From: Fodinicola feengrottensis
Lineage (GTDB): Bacteria > Actinomycetota > Actinomycetes > Mycobacteriales > HKI-0501
Assembly: GCF_010993775.1 (NCBI RefSeq)
Contig: NZ_WOTO01000001.1
Location: forward strand, 124,001-188,000
Direction: 5' to 3'
Length of the DNA: 64,000 nucleotides
Positions 53,129 to 63,645 of this stretch are shown one piece after another (position 1 is the first letter of the stretch; the number at the start of each line of letters is the position of its first letter). Under the pieces are notes generated by a model that did no database searches, had not been told where the DNA came from, and saw nothing but the letters and a program-made list of their open reading frames with translations. A program made the position numbers and the translations under genes.

Positions 53129-54572
53129 ATGAGTACACCGGCACTGTCGCACGAAGAGCTGCGCAGCCTGTTCCTGTTCGAGGGGTTGGCCGACGAGCAG
53201 CTGGACTGGATCGCCGAGAACGGCCGGGTCGAGGAATTCCCGTCCGGCGGCGTGGTGGCCCGCGAAGGCGAGCCGGCGACCTGCTTCTACGTTCTGCTGC
53301 ATGGCACGCTGCGGATGACGCGGATGGTGCGCGGCGACGAGCTGGAAATCAACCGGACCGACCAGCGTGGGGTCTATTGCGGCGCGATCCAGATCGCGGT
53401 GCAGCAGGGCAACGAGTCGTACGGTTCCTCGGTTTACGCAATTGCCGACACGACTTTCCTCGCGTTGCCGGCGGCCGAGTTCTCGGTCCAGTTCCGGACC
53501 TGGTTCCCGATGGCGACGCACCTGCTGCAGGGCGTGCTTTTGGGGCGGCGCAACACCGACTTCGTGATCGGCCAGCGGGAGCGGCTGCTCGCGCTCGGCG
53601 CGCTGTCCGCCGGTTTGACGCATGAGCTCAACAATCCGGCCGCCGCTGCCGTACGAGCGACCGCCTCGTTGCGTGAGCGGGTCGCCGGAATGCGCGCCAA
53701 ACTGGCCAAACTCGCCCGCGGCGACATCAACCCGGATCTCCTTGAGCAGCTGCTGGACATCCAGGAGACCCTGGTCAAGCAGGTCGGCAACGCGCCGAAA
53801 CTGTCCGCCGTGCAGTCCGCGGACCGCGAGGACGAACTGACCGACTGGTTCGACGACCACGATATTGACCAGAGCTGGGACCTGGCCGCGGTTTTCGCGC
53901 AGGCCGGCATCACGCCGGTCGAGCTGGATTCGCTGCTTTCCGCGGTGGGCGACGAATTCCTCGACGGCGCGCTGCGATGGTTGGGCTATGCGGTGGAAAC
54001 CGAGTCGCTGATGGGCGAGATCGAGGACGCCACCACCCGCATCTCGACCTTGGTGGGCGCGGCGAAACAGTATTCCCAAATGGACCGTGCGCCGTACCAG
54101 TGGATCGACGTGCACGACGGCCTTGACTCCACTTTGGTGATGCTGAGCGGAAAACTCCGGGACAAGGATGGCAACAAAGTCATCAAGGTCGTCAAGGAAT
54201 ACGACCGAACCCTGCCGCAGATCCCGGCGTACGCCGGCGAGCTGAACCAGGTCTGGACGAACCTGATCGACAACGCGATCTCTGCGATGCATGGCCACGG
54301 AACGCTGACTATCCGTACGGCGCTGAAAAAAAGACCAGGCGTTGGTGGAGGTCTGCGACACCGGTCCGGGTGTGCCGCACGAGCTTAAGCAGCGGATTTT
54401 CGAGCCTTTCTTCACCACCAAGGGCGTCGGCGAGGGGACCGGGCTGGGCCTGGACATCATCTCGTTCCGGATCGTGGTGAACCGGCACCACGGCGACCTG
54501 CGGGTCAAGTCGGTGCCAGGGGACACCCGCTTCCAGGTTCGGCTGCCGCTGACGGAGCAGCCCGACGCCTGA
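53129..54572 (+). CDS. Cyclic-nucleotide-binding-domain histidine kinase
   Basis: About 481 aa. Residues 15-125: Crp/cNMP-type beta barrel (LFLFEGLADEQLDWIAENGRVEEFPSGGVVAREGEPATCFYVLLHGTL abridged here as LFEGL...FPSGG...EGEPA). About 155-330: dimerisation region with the phosphoacceptor in LTHELNNPAAAAVRA. C-terminal ATPase: NLIDNAISAMHG, DTGPGV, FTTKGVGEGTGLGLDI. An A run (gaaaaaaag) near 54335 shifts the frame. It follows the receiver-flavoprotein gene and probably phosphorylates its receiver, as in known actinobacterial pairs of this type. Confidence 0.87.
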
Positions 54573-54591
54573 GGTCCGCGCGTCGTCCTGA

Positions 54592-55875
54592 CTACGTCAG
54601 CAGAAGGGCCGCGTCCCAGCCGCTGGGCGCGGCCCCGCCGCTGACAAATCCCTGTAGCGCCAAACCGACTCCGGCCGCTCCCTCCAGGAACCCGGGGCGG
54701 TCCACCCCGGCCACCGGCGGGAGTCCGAATGTCAGCTTTTCCTCGTACGCGTCACAAATCAGGTCTACCAGCGGGCGACACTCGGTTTCCGGGAAACCCA
54801 TGACCGTGGCGACCCGCAGCAGCCCAGCCCAGCCGTGGCACAGCCCGTAGTCGGTGACCCTGCCAACGGAAGTCCTCAGCGCCGCGGTCAGCGCCCGATC
54901 CGCCCACTCGCGCCATCTCGGGCTTTCGGCCGCAGCCGCGGCCAGTGATCGCGCACGTGCGATGCCCGCGGCGCCATAACACCACACGTCTCGGGACCGC
55001 GGCACGGCCGAACCGGAACGAAAATCAGCGAGAGACAACGTGTGCGGCCAGTACGGCCCGGCCGTGTCGACGGTCTGCCAGCGGTCCAGCAGGGCGACGA
55101 TCCGGTCGATGGCTTCGTCCTGCCGTGGCACCCGTACGTCGTGCAGCCAGCTGATCGACAGCAGCGCGAGCGGTCCGGCGATCCCATGCGCGAGCCCGAA
55201 ATTGAGGTGTTCGGCGCCGCCATCGAGCTGGCGGTGCCGGTCATGGCTGACCCACCAGGCGGGCACCAGGTGGCCGCCGACCCGCACGTCGGTCATCGCG
55301 ACCGCGACCAGTGCCTCGATGAGTTCGGTCAGCGCCGCGAAGGTGACCGGGTCACCGGTTTCCTCGTACCGGCTGAGCAGATACCGACCGATCCCGCTGA
55401 ACCCGGAAATCACGTCGTACGTCCACGTCTGGATCGGCCCCCCGGCCTCGACGCGCGACTGGGCACGGCGCGCCCAGTCGCCCACGCCCGCCGCGATCTG
55501 GTCGTCGAACTGGCCCAGCAGTCGAGAATATCCGCCGTATGCCAACGATGCCGCGTGCGCGGCGAAAGCGAGCGAGCCCATTCCGCCGAAAAGTCCGGCG
55601 TCGGTGGCCCATTGTGGATCGATCAGGCCGGCGGACAGGTAACTGTGGGTGGGCTGACGGTACTTTGGCTCGGCGACGGCCAGTTCGGCGAACAACAGCG
55701 CGATCGCCGGGTTACCGCAGGAAAGCGACAGGGAACTCCACGGCGGCTGCCGTCTTCCCCGTACCACCGGGCCGTTGTCCGCCCGGCTGGCCAGCGCCGC
55801 CACGGCGGCCGGATCGGCCAGTTTCGCCGCGATCGCGGCGACCACGCTGGCAGCGCGGTCGGTCGACATCGTCAT
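54592..55875 (-). CDS. lanC: Lanthionine synthetase C-family cyclase
   Basis: Zinc cyclase of 427 aa that adds Cys thiols to dehydrated Ser/Thr in the precursor, forming lanthionine rings. Zinc-ligand motifs are clear: WCYGAAGIARA (first Cys) and LCHGWAGLLRV (Cys-His). Further LanC landmarks are SCGNPAIALLFAEL, HLNFGLAHGIAGPL and GFLEGAAGVGLAL. The ATG overlaps the LanB stop (ATGA). Frame intact. Last gene of the lanthipeptide operon; no transporter or leader peptidase follows. Confidence 0.93.
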   Translation of the reverse strand: MTMSTDRAASVVAAIAAKLADPAAVAALASRADNGPVVRGRRQPPWSSLSLSCGNPAIALLFAELAVAEPKYRQPTHSYLSAGLIDPQWATDAGLFGGMGSLAFAAHAASLAYGGYSRLLGQFDDQIAAGVGDWARRAQSRVEAGGPIQTWTYDVISGFSGIGRYLLSRYEETGDPVTFAALTELIEALVAVAMTDVRVGGHLVPAWWVSHDRHRQLDGGAEHLNFGLAHGIAGPLALLSISWLHDVRVPRQDEAIDRIVALLDRWQTVDTAGPYWPHTLSLADFRSGSAVPRSRDVWCYGAAGIARARSLAAAAAESPRWREWADRALTAALRTSVGRVTDYGLCHGWAGLLRVATVMGFPETECRPLVDLICDAYEEKLTFGLPPVAGVDRPGFLEGAAGVGLALQGFVSGGAAPSGWDAALLLT

Positions 55876-58800
55876 GTCCCGAGGTGTTTCTGGCGATCCA
55901 CGTACGTTTGGACTACCCCGCGGGCAACCGCGTAGGACACGTTCTCGCCATCCCGGTCGATGCCGGCCAGCCGGTTGTGGTGGAGATGCAGAATGCTGCT
56001 GTACGCCACCTTCAGTCGTACACCTTCGACGTTTTCCCGCAGCCGCCGGCCATAATCGGCCAGCGCGGTGGCGCGGTGCCGCCACGAAGCCAAAAGCTCG
56101 GCACCACCGGGCACCTCGGCGAGGCCACGCCACCGGTGTGCGGGATCCAGCAGCCGCAGCGCCTGCGCCCGCCGACCCTGGAAAGCCACGTGCCAGGAAC
56201 CCTTGGGGTAGGTGTCGAGCAGCCACCGTGGCCATTGCGGGCCGCACAACTGCTCGGCAAGGTCGAGATGGTTGGCGGCCGACAACAGCTCGATGGGGAG
56301 GTCGGCCTTGCCGCTGGCGCGCAGTCGGAGCTGGGTGAGCACGCTCTGGGAGTCCGCCGAAAAAAAGCATGCTCGGCCGCCTCGAGCGCGTCCGGTCCGC
56401 CGTAGCGGTCGACTTCGGGCCGATAGGTGTCAAGGACAACGTCGCCGATCATCCCGGCCGCGGTCAGCCGGGTCGTCCAGTCGTGGACCGCGGTGGTCAG
56501 CTGGGTGCGCAGCATTTCCGGCTCGCCGTGAAAACGGACTCTGAGATGTGGCTTTTTGTCCTGATAACGAAGAAAGAACCAGCGATCGGTGATATTTTCC
56601 GCGCTGGCAAGCAACGCCGGCAGGTGCTCGCTGAGCAGGTCGTCGTGTCGCGCGCTGTCGGCGTAGATCCGCATCGACAGCCACTCGCCGCCTGGCTGGT
56701 GCACTGGTCGGGCCTTGGTAGGGCAGGGCAGGAGTACGAGGCTGGTGGCGGCGGTCCGGTCGCCGTACGGGCGCGCAGCGGAACGACGATCTCCGTGCTG
56801 TGCCCCTGAGCCCATCCGCTGTCGTACGTGCCACCAGCCGGCTCTTCCTGGAGCACCAGCGTCGGATGCTTACGCACGTCGTCCCGCAGCAGCGCCACTT
56901 CCAGCGGCGACCTGAGATCCAACCGCAGCCGGCGGTCGGCTCTGACGGCGTAGACAATGTCGGGGATTCCCCAGTGCGCCCGCCAGCGTTCAAACCGGCT
57001 GGGCCAGTTCGTCTGGTCAGTGCGAAGGCGGTGGTCCAGCAGCCACCGCGCCGGGGTGAGGATCGTTCGTCCGTACCGAATTCTGGGCAGATACGGCAGG
57101 TGCTCGGCCGCACCCCAGCTCCAGAGCTGCCACGGTGGCGTGGTGTACGCGCCAATCTCGACCAACAGGCGTACGACATTGGGCAGGTGGTTGGCGATAT
57201 TGACGGCGTGCAACGGCAACGGCGCCACCTCTTCGCCGGTACGAGCCGACAACACGAAAAGGCGGTGGTCAGTGGCGCCTACCACAAAATCGTCGATATC
57301 GAACATCCCTGGCTCACTGGGGTCGGCGAAAACACCCGCGGCGGCGAGGTGGTCTGTCACTCGCGGCACCTGCGTGAGGTTGCCGAGCCTTGCGCCCACC
57401 ACTGCACTGAGCAGTTGGGCTGGCACCGCGTGGCGTACCTGCTCGGCGACCAACTCGGCGAGTGCTGGCCGCAGGACCGGCACGACCGGCAGCAGTCGGC
57501 CGAACATCGCGGCGAGCCCGGTGAAGTTCATCCCGGACAGCGCCCGGCCGGAAATCGCCGGCCAGCAGACGTTCGGGCGATCCGGCGAGCAGCTGCGCGC
57601 ACGCCTGGATCGGGCGCATGGGATCCTGCTCCGCGCCGGATCGGGAGAGCTGGTCGAGGAGATCGTCATCCAGCAGCACTTCGCGTTCACCGTGTGCGGC
57701 CGCCAGCTGTGCGACCGCGAACAGAGCGCGATCGCGATGCTCGTTGTCCTTCGTACGAAAGGAAATGGGTGCCGGTCCGGGCGGCAGTAGGTAACCGGCC
57801 GGTGGCCCAATGCCGCGCTGCGGATCCAGCAGCTCTTTGACTGGCACCAGGGTTTGCTTTCCATAATGAGAAAGAAACTCGGCGCGATAGTCGGCGAGCG
57901 GGTCCACCGGTGCCTGCCCGACCGGTGCGATCCGCCAGCCGACCTCGGCCGCGCGGGCCAGTTCGGTGGCCACGTCGACCGGCAACGTGAGGTCCGCGTC
58001 TATCGCCAGATCGACCTGGATCGCCCGATCCGTGGTGTGCAGACGATCCATGGCCGCGGTCGCGGTACGCCACCGTGCCAGGCCCGCGCCCACCGGTGTG
58101 CTGGCGTAATTGGCCAACGCTCGCTCGATCCCGGCCAGCGCCTGGCGGCCGGGATGGTCGGGGATCGGTGCCAGCACGTCAAGAACGTGCCGGATCGGGT
58201 CGTCGGCGGTGGAGGGTGGCCGCAGGTCCGTCAACAGGAAACCGGATTCCACCAGCTGGGTGAGCATCGAGACGACGACAGACTCGGTCACCCCTGGGAA
58301 ATCACCGAGAACTCGCGCGACGAGCTCACCGAATCCGCGGGGCGTACGGGCTGTCTCCATCGCCAGTTGGACCGGGCGGGTGTCGCGTACCGTCTGCTCC
58401 CGCCCGTCGGGAAGCCCGTAGTCACCGTCGTCGAGAACATAGGGCAACACCAGCCGGTCGTGTCGAACGAAAGCCAGGTTGTTGCGAACGAGCCGCAGGT
58501 GCGCGAGAACGGCGGGGTCCCGCTCCCATGGCCGGATGACCGCGAGCACCCGCCCCATGTCGGCACGTACGTGTTTTCGATGCACTGTGCCGATCCGGAC
58601 CTGGGCCGGGTCGGCGAACCGGACGGCCGCGACGCCCGCCATCAAGCCGAAAGGGGTCGACCGGTAGGTCATCCGGGCCACGTACCTGGTCGCGGACAAG
58701 GCGGCCCGACGCAACCGCTTCGCGGGAACTGGGGTGCCCTCGGCGACCTTGTCAAGAACGCCGGCCAGCCCACGGCTGGACACCGAGATCGCCTCCCGTA

Positions 58801-58996
58801 CGACCGGATCCGCCGCCACTTGAGCCAAGAACGAGGTCAGCTCCGCCGGCTCGTCCCATGACCGGGGTGGTGGTAGCGGCGAAGACGCGGACTGCAGCGA
58901 TAGCCGCGCCAGCGCGAAGGTGGCCGGTCGCTGGGTTTGTAGCGGTGGTCCAGCGGCCGGCCGGTTGGTCAGTTGCAGGCCGGACTCGCGGTGCAT
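55872..58996 (-). CDS. lanB: Class I lanthipeptide dehydratase (full-length LanB)
   Basis: Uses glutamyl-tRNA to dehydrate Ser/Thr of the precursor; about 1,041 aa, the length of full LanB. Glutamylation domain: YVARMTYRSTPFGLMAGV, DDYGLPDG-type loops, then GMNFTGLAAMFGRLLPV, and RHPTLVLQEE-like region. C-terminal elimination (SpaB_C) domain: ITDRWFFLRYQDKKPHLRV, DTYRPEVDRYGGPDA, FFSADSQSVLTQLRL. Frameshifts near 57550, 56760 and 56360 (seven-A run). The ATG at 58996 lies inside the 3' end of the precursor gene; a GTG at 59020 is an alternative, and no start exists downstream in frame. Confidence 0.92.
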
Positions 58997-59117
58997 TCGA
59001 ACGTACACACATTCGTGCACAGGTCAGTGTGGTCGGCCTTAGGGCCGAATCCGACGGGCTCCACTCGGTCCGTACTTGGTCGTCCAGGCGGACATCCAGA
59101 TCGAAGTCAGTAAGCAA
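58969..59117 (-). CDS. lanA: Lanthipeptide precursor, FxLD-like
   Basis: Short precursor of about 49 aa upstream of and overlapping lanB. TTG start with GGGAG 7 bases upstream. The leader reads LTDFDLDVRLDDQ, with the same FDLD box as the orphan precursor at 1.15 kb. One base appears lost or gained near 59065; in the corrected frame the peptide continues STDRVEPVGFGPKADHTD and ends in the core LCTNVCTFECTASPACN, with four Cys and four Ser/Thr, then TGA. Without the correction the frame runs into Arg-rich nonsense. The core is typical of FxLD-type lanthipeptides. Confidence 0.8.
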
Positions 59118-59282
59118 TGAAGTGCTCCCTTCGCTGAGGATTACGGTACGAACGTGAAGCCGGGCGGCGATCCGATGCGCTTGTACCGCTCAACTCGGCA
59201 GCACGCTCGGCCGAAGTATGACTGCTCGTCGGTGCCACCAGCCTGCATTTCGACTGGCCTCGAAAGGCCGACTTGGCCAACC
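59118..59282 (-). promoter_or_regulatory. Promoter region of the lanthipeptide operon
   Basis: 165 bases between the end of the PASTA kinase gene and the lanA TTG. It should contain the lanABC promoter, but no certain -35/-10 pair is visible. Confidence 0.4.
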
Positions 59283-60981
59283 TCAGTTGGTGGGGTCGCC
59301 GCCGTCGGTGCCATCGCCGCCGCTATTGCCGTTGTTGTTGTCGCCGTTCGAGTTATTGCCGTCTTGGCACAGGAAGGGCGCCCACCGCCGCATAGCCGGC
59401 GTGCAGAGCGGATTCTGGACCGGCTGGGGTCCTTTGCTGACGACGACCTTCACGGCGGCGCCGCGGCGCAGTGGGGTGCCGGCGACCGGGTCGGTGGAGA
59501 CGACATTGCCGGCCGGCACGTTCTCGTCGTACGCGGTGCTCGTCTGCGGGGTCAGGGTGGCGGTTCGGATCGCCTGCACGGCGGTGTCCTTTGGCTGGCC
59601 GACCACCGCGGGCACGCCATGCCGCTCTGGCCCTTTGGACAGCACGAGCGTGATCGGCGTGTGTTTTTGGGCACCTGGGCGCCATCGGCTGGCTGCTGGC
59701 TGAGCACCTGGCCGGCCGGCGCCGTCTCGTTGTAGAGCGCCGGGCCGTACTGCAAGCCCAGGTGGGCCGTCCGGATCTTCGCCTCGGCCTGCGCCTGGGC
59801 GAGCCCGACCACGCCAGGCACCTGCGTGTAGCCGCTGGCCGCGGACCACCAGCCGATACCGATCGCCACCACCAGGACGGTGGCCAGGACCGCGCCGATC
59901 AGGACCGCGCGCGCCGGCCACCGGGACCGCTCGCGAGGCAGGTCGGCGAGGTCCGGCACCGGCTCGGAGTCCTCGACCCGGCGAGGCAGGAAACGGCGCT
60001 CGACGCCGGGCTGATCAGGTGGTGCGTAAAGCAGCGTGTCGTGTCGGCCCTGCGGGGTCGGCACAGGCGAGACGGGCGCGGTGGCGAGCAGGTCCATAGG
60101 GACCGTGGTCGCCATCGGGCCTGCGCTCGCCGCCCGCAGGTCCGCCAACATCGCGGCGGCGTCCACCGGCCGCTCGTCCGGGTCGCGGCGGGTCGCTCGT
60201 ACGGCCAACTGGTCAAGCGCCGGCGGGATGTCCGGCATCCGGTCCGCCGGCGCTGGCATTTCGCTGTGAACGTGCTGATAAGCCACCTGGACCGGTGAGT
60301 CGCCCTGGAACGGCGGAGCGCCGGTCAGCATCTCGAAAAGTACGATCCCGGCCGCGTACACGTCGGCTCGCGGGTCGGAGCTGCCGACCGTGACGATCTC
60401 GGGCGCCACATACGCGACCGTGGCCATCATGACGCCCTTGGTGGTGGCCCGGCTGGACTCGGCGATCCGGGCCAGCCCGAAGTCCGCCACCTTTACCGTG
60501 CCGTCGTTGCCAATCAGCACGTTCTCGGGTTTCACGTCCCGGGCACCATGCCGATCCGGTGCGCGGCGGCCAAACCGGCCAGCAGCGGGTCGAGGACGCC
60601 GGCCGCCTCAGCGGGGGACAGTCGGGCGCGGGACGCCAACACCTCCCGGAGCGTACGACCTTGGACGTACTCCATGACCAGGTAAGCGAGGCCGTGGTGG
60701 CTGCCCTGGTCGTACACGGCGACGACATTCGGGTGGGACAGCCGCGCGATGCTGAGCGCTTCTCTGACGAATCGGTCCACAAAGGACGGATCGGACGCGT
60801 ACGCCGGGTGCATGACCTTGAGTGCGACCGTACGCTCCAGTCGCTGATCGACGGCGAGATAGACGGTCGCCATTCCGCCGCGGGCGATCAGCCCACGGAT
60901 CTGATAGCGCTCACCCAGCACCGCCCCGGGCCGGATGTCGGCAACCACGGCGTCGTCCACGGGACTCACGCGCGTCAGCAT
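59283..60981 (-). CDS. PASTA-domain serine/threonine protein kinase (PknB-like)
   Basis: Membrane kinase of about 566 aa sensing cell-wall fragments. Kinase domain: YQIRGLIARGGMATVYLAVD, VALKVMHPAYA (ATP Lys), HRIGMV..RDVKPENVLI (catalytic loop, across a frameshift near 60540), VADFGLARIAE (DFG), VAPEI. After a linker, a single helix (AVLIGAVLATVLVVAIGIGWW), two PASTA repeats (TQVPGVVGLAQAQAEAKIR; GVPAVVGQPKDTAVQAIR) and a Gly/Asn/Asp-rich tail with a Cys pair. Second frameshift near 59670. Fewer PASTA units than mycobacterial PknB. The start is uncertain; a GTG 12 bases downstream is possible. Confidence 0.92.
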
Positions 60982-61167
60982 ACGGGCCACACACACGGTA
61001 GTGGCGTGATACCGCCTCTCATGCCGGGATTGTCAAGGCAGGACACGATCTACCAGGAAACACTGTCAAGCCTCTATACATCCGTCGCTGACTGTGGGAG
61101 ATTTCCTCACCGCACGTGCGGACACATCGGGGGAAAACCGGCGTCCAACACCAAAGTGGGGCAAAAC

Positions 61168-62230
61168 ATGTCAGAACGTCGAGCATTGCTGGTTGGCACT
61201 CTGCCCGGCGGCACCGCCGATGAAGCCATGAGGTCCGCTGTTGAGCGGCTCGGACCACACCTCAGCCAGCTGCCGGACGGCGAGACCGGGGACCGGCGGG
61301 CGGATCTGGGTGGTCGGCCTGATCATGGCCTTCGAAGGGCACCCCGACCTGGAGATCGCCCACGAAGGCGACTGGTCGGACTACAAGCACCAGCGGAATT
61401 TCCGCGTACGCAAAGGACACCAGCTGCGTGGCGACAAGCTCGACCTGGAATATCTGAAGTGGTACGAGCTCAACCGGCCGGTCTTCGACAAGGTCAAGGA
61501 CGACGCGAAGTTGTCCGATCTTTCCTTCCAGGTGGGCATTCCCGGCGACCTGGACATGACGATGTTCACCATGGGCCCGACCCGGATGCTGGGCAAGCGC
61601 GAGCCGTTCAGCGAGGCGACCGTACGTGACATCACCCAGATCCACGCCGCCGCTGGCGGGGATGTGGTCTTCCAGCTCGAACTGCCGGCCGAGACGGTGT
61701 TCGTGGCCAAAGCCGGACCGCTCGGCGGCGTCGTCGCCGGCAAGCTCGCCGCCGGCATCAACCGCCTGGTCAAGGCTTCGCCGGCGGGCGCCCGCTTCGG
61801 CATTCACCTCTGCCTCGGCGACCTCGGCCACAAGGCGCTCAGCGGGCTCAGTTCGGCCCGCCCGCTGGTCCGGTTCGCGAACGCCATCGCCGACGGCTGG
61901 CCCGCCGGCCGTACGCTCGAATACGTGCACGCCCCGCTGGCCGCCGGCGACGAACCGCCCAGCGTCGATCCCGCTTTCTACGCTCCGCTCACCGGCCTTG
62001 AGCTGCCCGCCGGAACCCGGTTCGTGGCTGGCTTTTTGCACGAGGAAAGGACAATCCAGGAGCAGCGCAAGCTTCTGGACGTCATCGAGGCGGCCGTCGG
62101 GCACGAGGTCGACGTAGCAGCCTCCTGCGGCCTCGGCCGCCGAACCCCGGAAGCCGGCTTCGCCACCATGGACCAAGCCCGCGCCCTCTGCGAAAAACCG
62201 CCTGATTCGACCCTGGCCACGCTTGGGTGA
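61168..62230 (+). CDS. MetE/UROD-like TIM-barrel protein of unknown function
   Basis: About 354 aa. N-terminus MSERRALLVGTLPGGTADEA; LSQLPDGETGDRR, then after a frameshift near 61300 WVVGLIMAFEGHPDL. Later FQVGIPGDLDM, VVFQLELPAE, FGIHLCLGDLGHKAL and VAASCGLGRRT recall the C-terminal barrel of cobalamin-independent methionine synthase, including a His-x-Cys and a late Cys that could bind zinc. Such proteins are common and uncharacterised in actinobacteria. Divergent from the kinase gene with a 186-base gap. Confidence 0.7.
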
Positions 62231-62268
62231 TCCCCGGTAGTTGGCCGCCGCAGCGAGGGGTGAGTTTT

Positions 62269-62332
62269 CGCCGAGTGCGGGATTTTGTCCCGATCTCGGC
62301 GTTGAGTGCGGGACATTGTTCAGCGCTCGACG
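62269..62332. repeat. Dispersed double-hairpin repeat, copy C
   Basis: cgccgagtgcgggattttgt... followed by ...gttgagtgcgggacattgt...gctcgacg: two adjacent palindromes between convergent genes, related to the repeats at 45812 and 47991. Confidence 0.75.
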
Positions 62333-62339
62333 ACCCGGG

Positions 62340-63555
62340 TTAGGCGGTGAGGGAGGTGCGGGCTGGCGGGACGATCGCCACTGGGCCGAGTTTTCGCAGG
62401 CCGACCCAGTCCTGGTGGAAGGTGCTGCCGGGGGCGACCTGGTCGCGGGTTTGCGGATCTCGCGGGTCGACGGGGCACATCAGGCCTCGGCGTGCGGCGT
62501 TGGCCAGCCGTGTCGGGCGGTTCGCGGAGCCTGCGCAGACCGAGGCGAGGACGTCGGCGACCGGTTTGCGGCGGTGGTCGACGGTGAACAGACCCAAGTC
62601 GTACTCGCGGTGCGGGAAGTCCAGAAGTGCCGGGTCGATGTCGTGCGAGCACCACCAGGTGATGCCGCAGAGAGCCGGATTGTCGACGACGGCGTCCACG
62701 GTGGCCTGCGCGAAGGCGGCGGCGGAGGCGGCTGGGATGTCGGGTTCGGCGGCGCCGACTTCCTGGAGCCAGACCCGGCGGTCCGCGGTGGTCGCCGCCG
62801 CCGCGGCGAGCTCGACGAGGTAGTCGGCGTGGGTGGTGGTGGCGGGTCCCAGCGGGGCGTCTATTCCGGCGACGCCGTTGAAAGTCCACGAGTGGACGGT
62901 CGTGATGTCGCCGAGGTCGACGGCCGCGGCCGGGCTGAACGGGTGCGTGGGCGAATACCAGATGTCGTCGTAGAACGAGGTCAGACAGGTGAGCCGCGGT
63001 GCGACGGCGCGTACGCCCGCGACCAGGTCGGCGGTGAAGCCGAAAGTCGCGTCCCAGGGTGGTCGGATTGGCCGGCCAGAGGTTGTTCACCTCATTACCC
63101 AGGGTGACCGCGAAGACGTTCGGGCGAGTGCTGACCGCTGCCGCCACCGTCCGGGTGTAGTCGGCGAGGCCGGCGCGCACGGTGGGGTCGGTGAAGACGC
63201 TGGCCTGATGCCACGTCAGCACCCACGACGGCAGGAAGTCGAAGCTCGACAAGTGCCCTTGCAGCAGGTCGACGGCCACCCGAAGGTCGAACTCGGCGGC
63301 ACAGTCGATCACCGTCAACAGGTCATCGATCGCACGTTGCCGAATCAGCCCGCGATTGGGCTGAATCCACGGCCAGATGGGAAAAACCCGGACGTGGTCG
63401 AGACCGATCGAGGCGAGGTCGGCGAAGTCGCGGCGGGCCGCGTCCGGGTCGAAGTCCAGCCAGCTGTAGAACCACCCGGACGACGGTACGTAGTTGGCGC
63501 CCATCCAGAGCGAACGACCGGCTGTACCGCCGCCTGACAGACCATCGGACGGCAC
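62340..63555 (-). CDS. Glycoside hydrolase (GH5/clan A-like)
   Basis: About 405 aa. (beta/alpha)8 glycosidase: WMGANYVPSSGWFYSW, DHVRVFPIWPWIQPN, acid/base Glu in AVTLGNEVNNLWP, nucleophile Glu in RVWLQEVGAAEPD, and GITWWCSHDIDPALLDFPHREYDLGL abridged to WWCSHDID. GTG start with AGAAGG 10 bases upstream. A frameshift near 63065. No signal peptide, so it acts inside the cell, probably on oligosaccharides such as mannosides (inference). A LacI-type operator lies 52 bases upstream and the LacI gene just beyond. Confidence 0.85.
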
Positions 63556-63606
63556 GTGGTGACACCCTTCTGCCTTCCGGCCGGCACCGTGCGCGGCCGC
63601 CGGTAG

Positions 63607-63622
63607 ACTAAAGCGATTTAGT
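63607..63622. promoter_or_regulatory. LacI-family operator
   Basis: actaaagcgatttagt is a 16-bp palindrome with one mismatched central pair and a central CG, the classic form bound by LacI/GalR repressors. It lies between the LacI gene and the glycoside hydrolase start, so it probably represses the hydrolase until sugar binds LacI. Confidence 0.75.
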
Positions 63623-63645
63623 GACGCCGGCAAGAGCCGGCCGGG

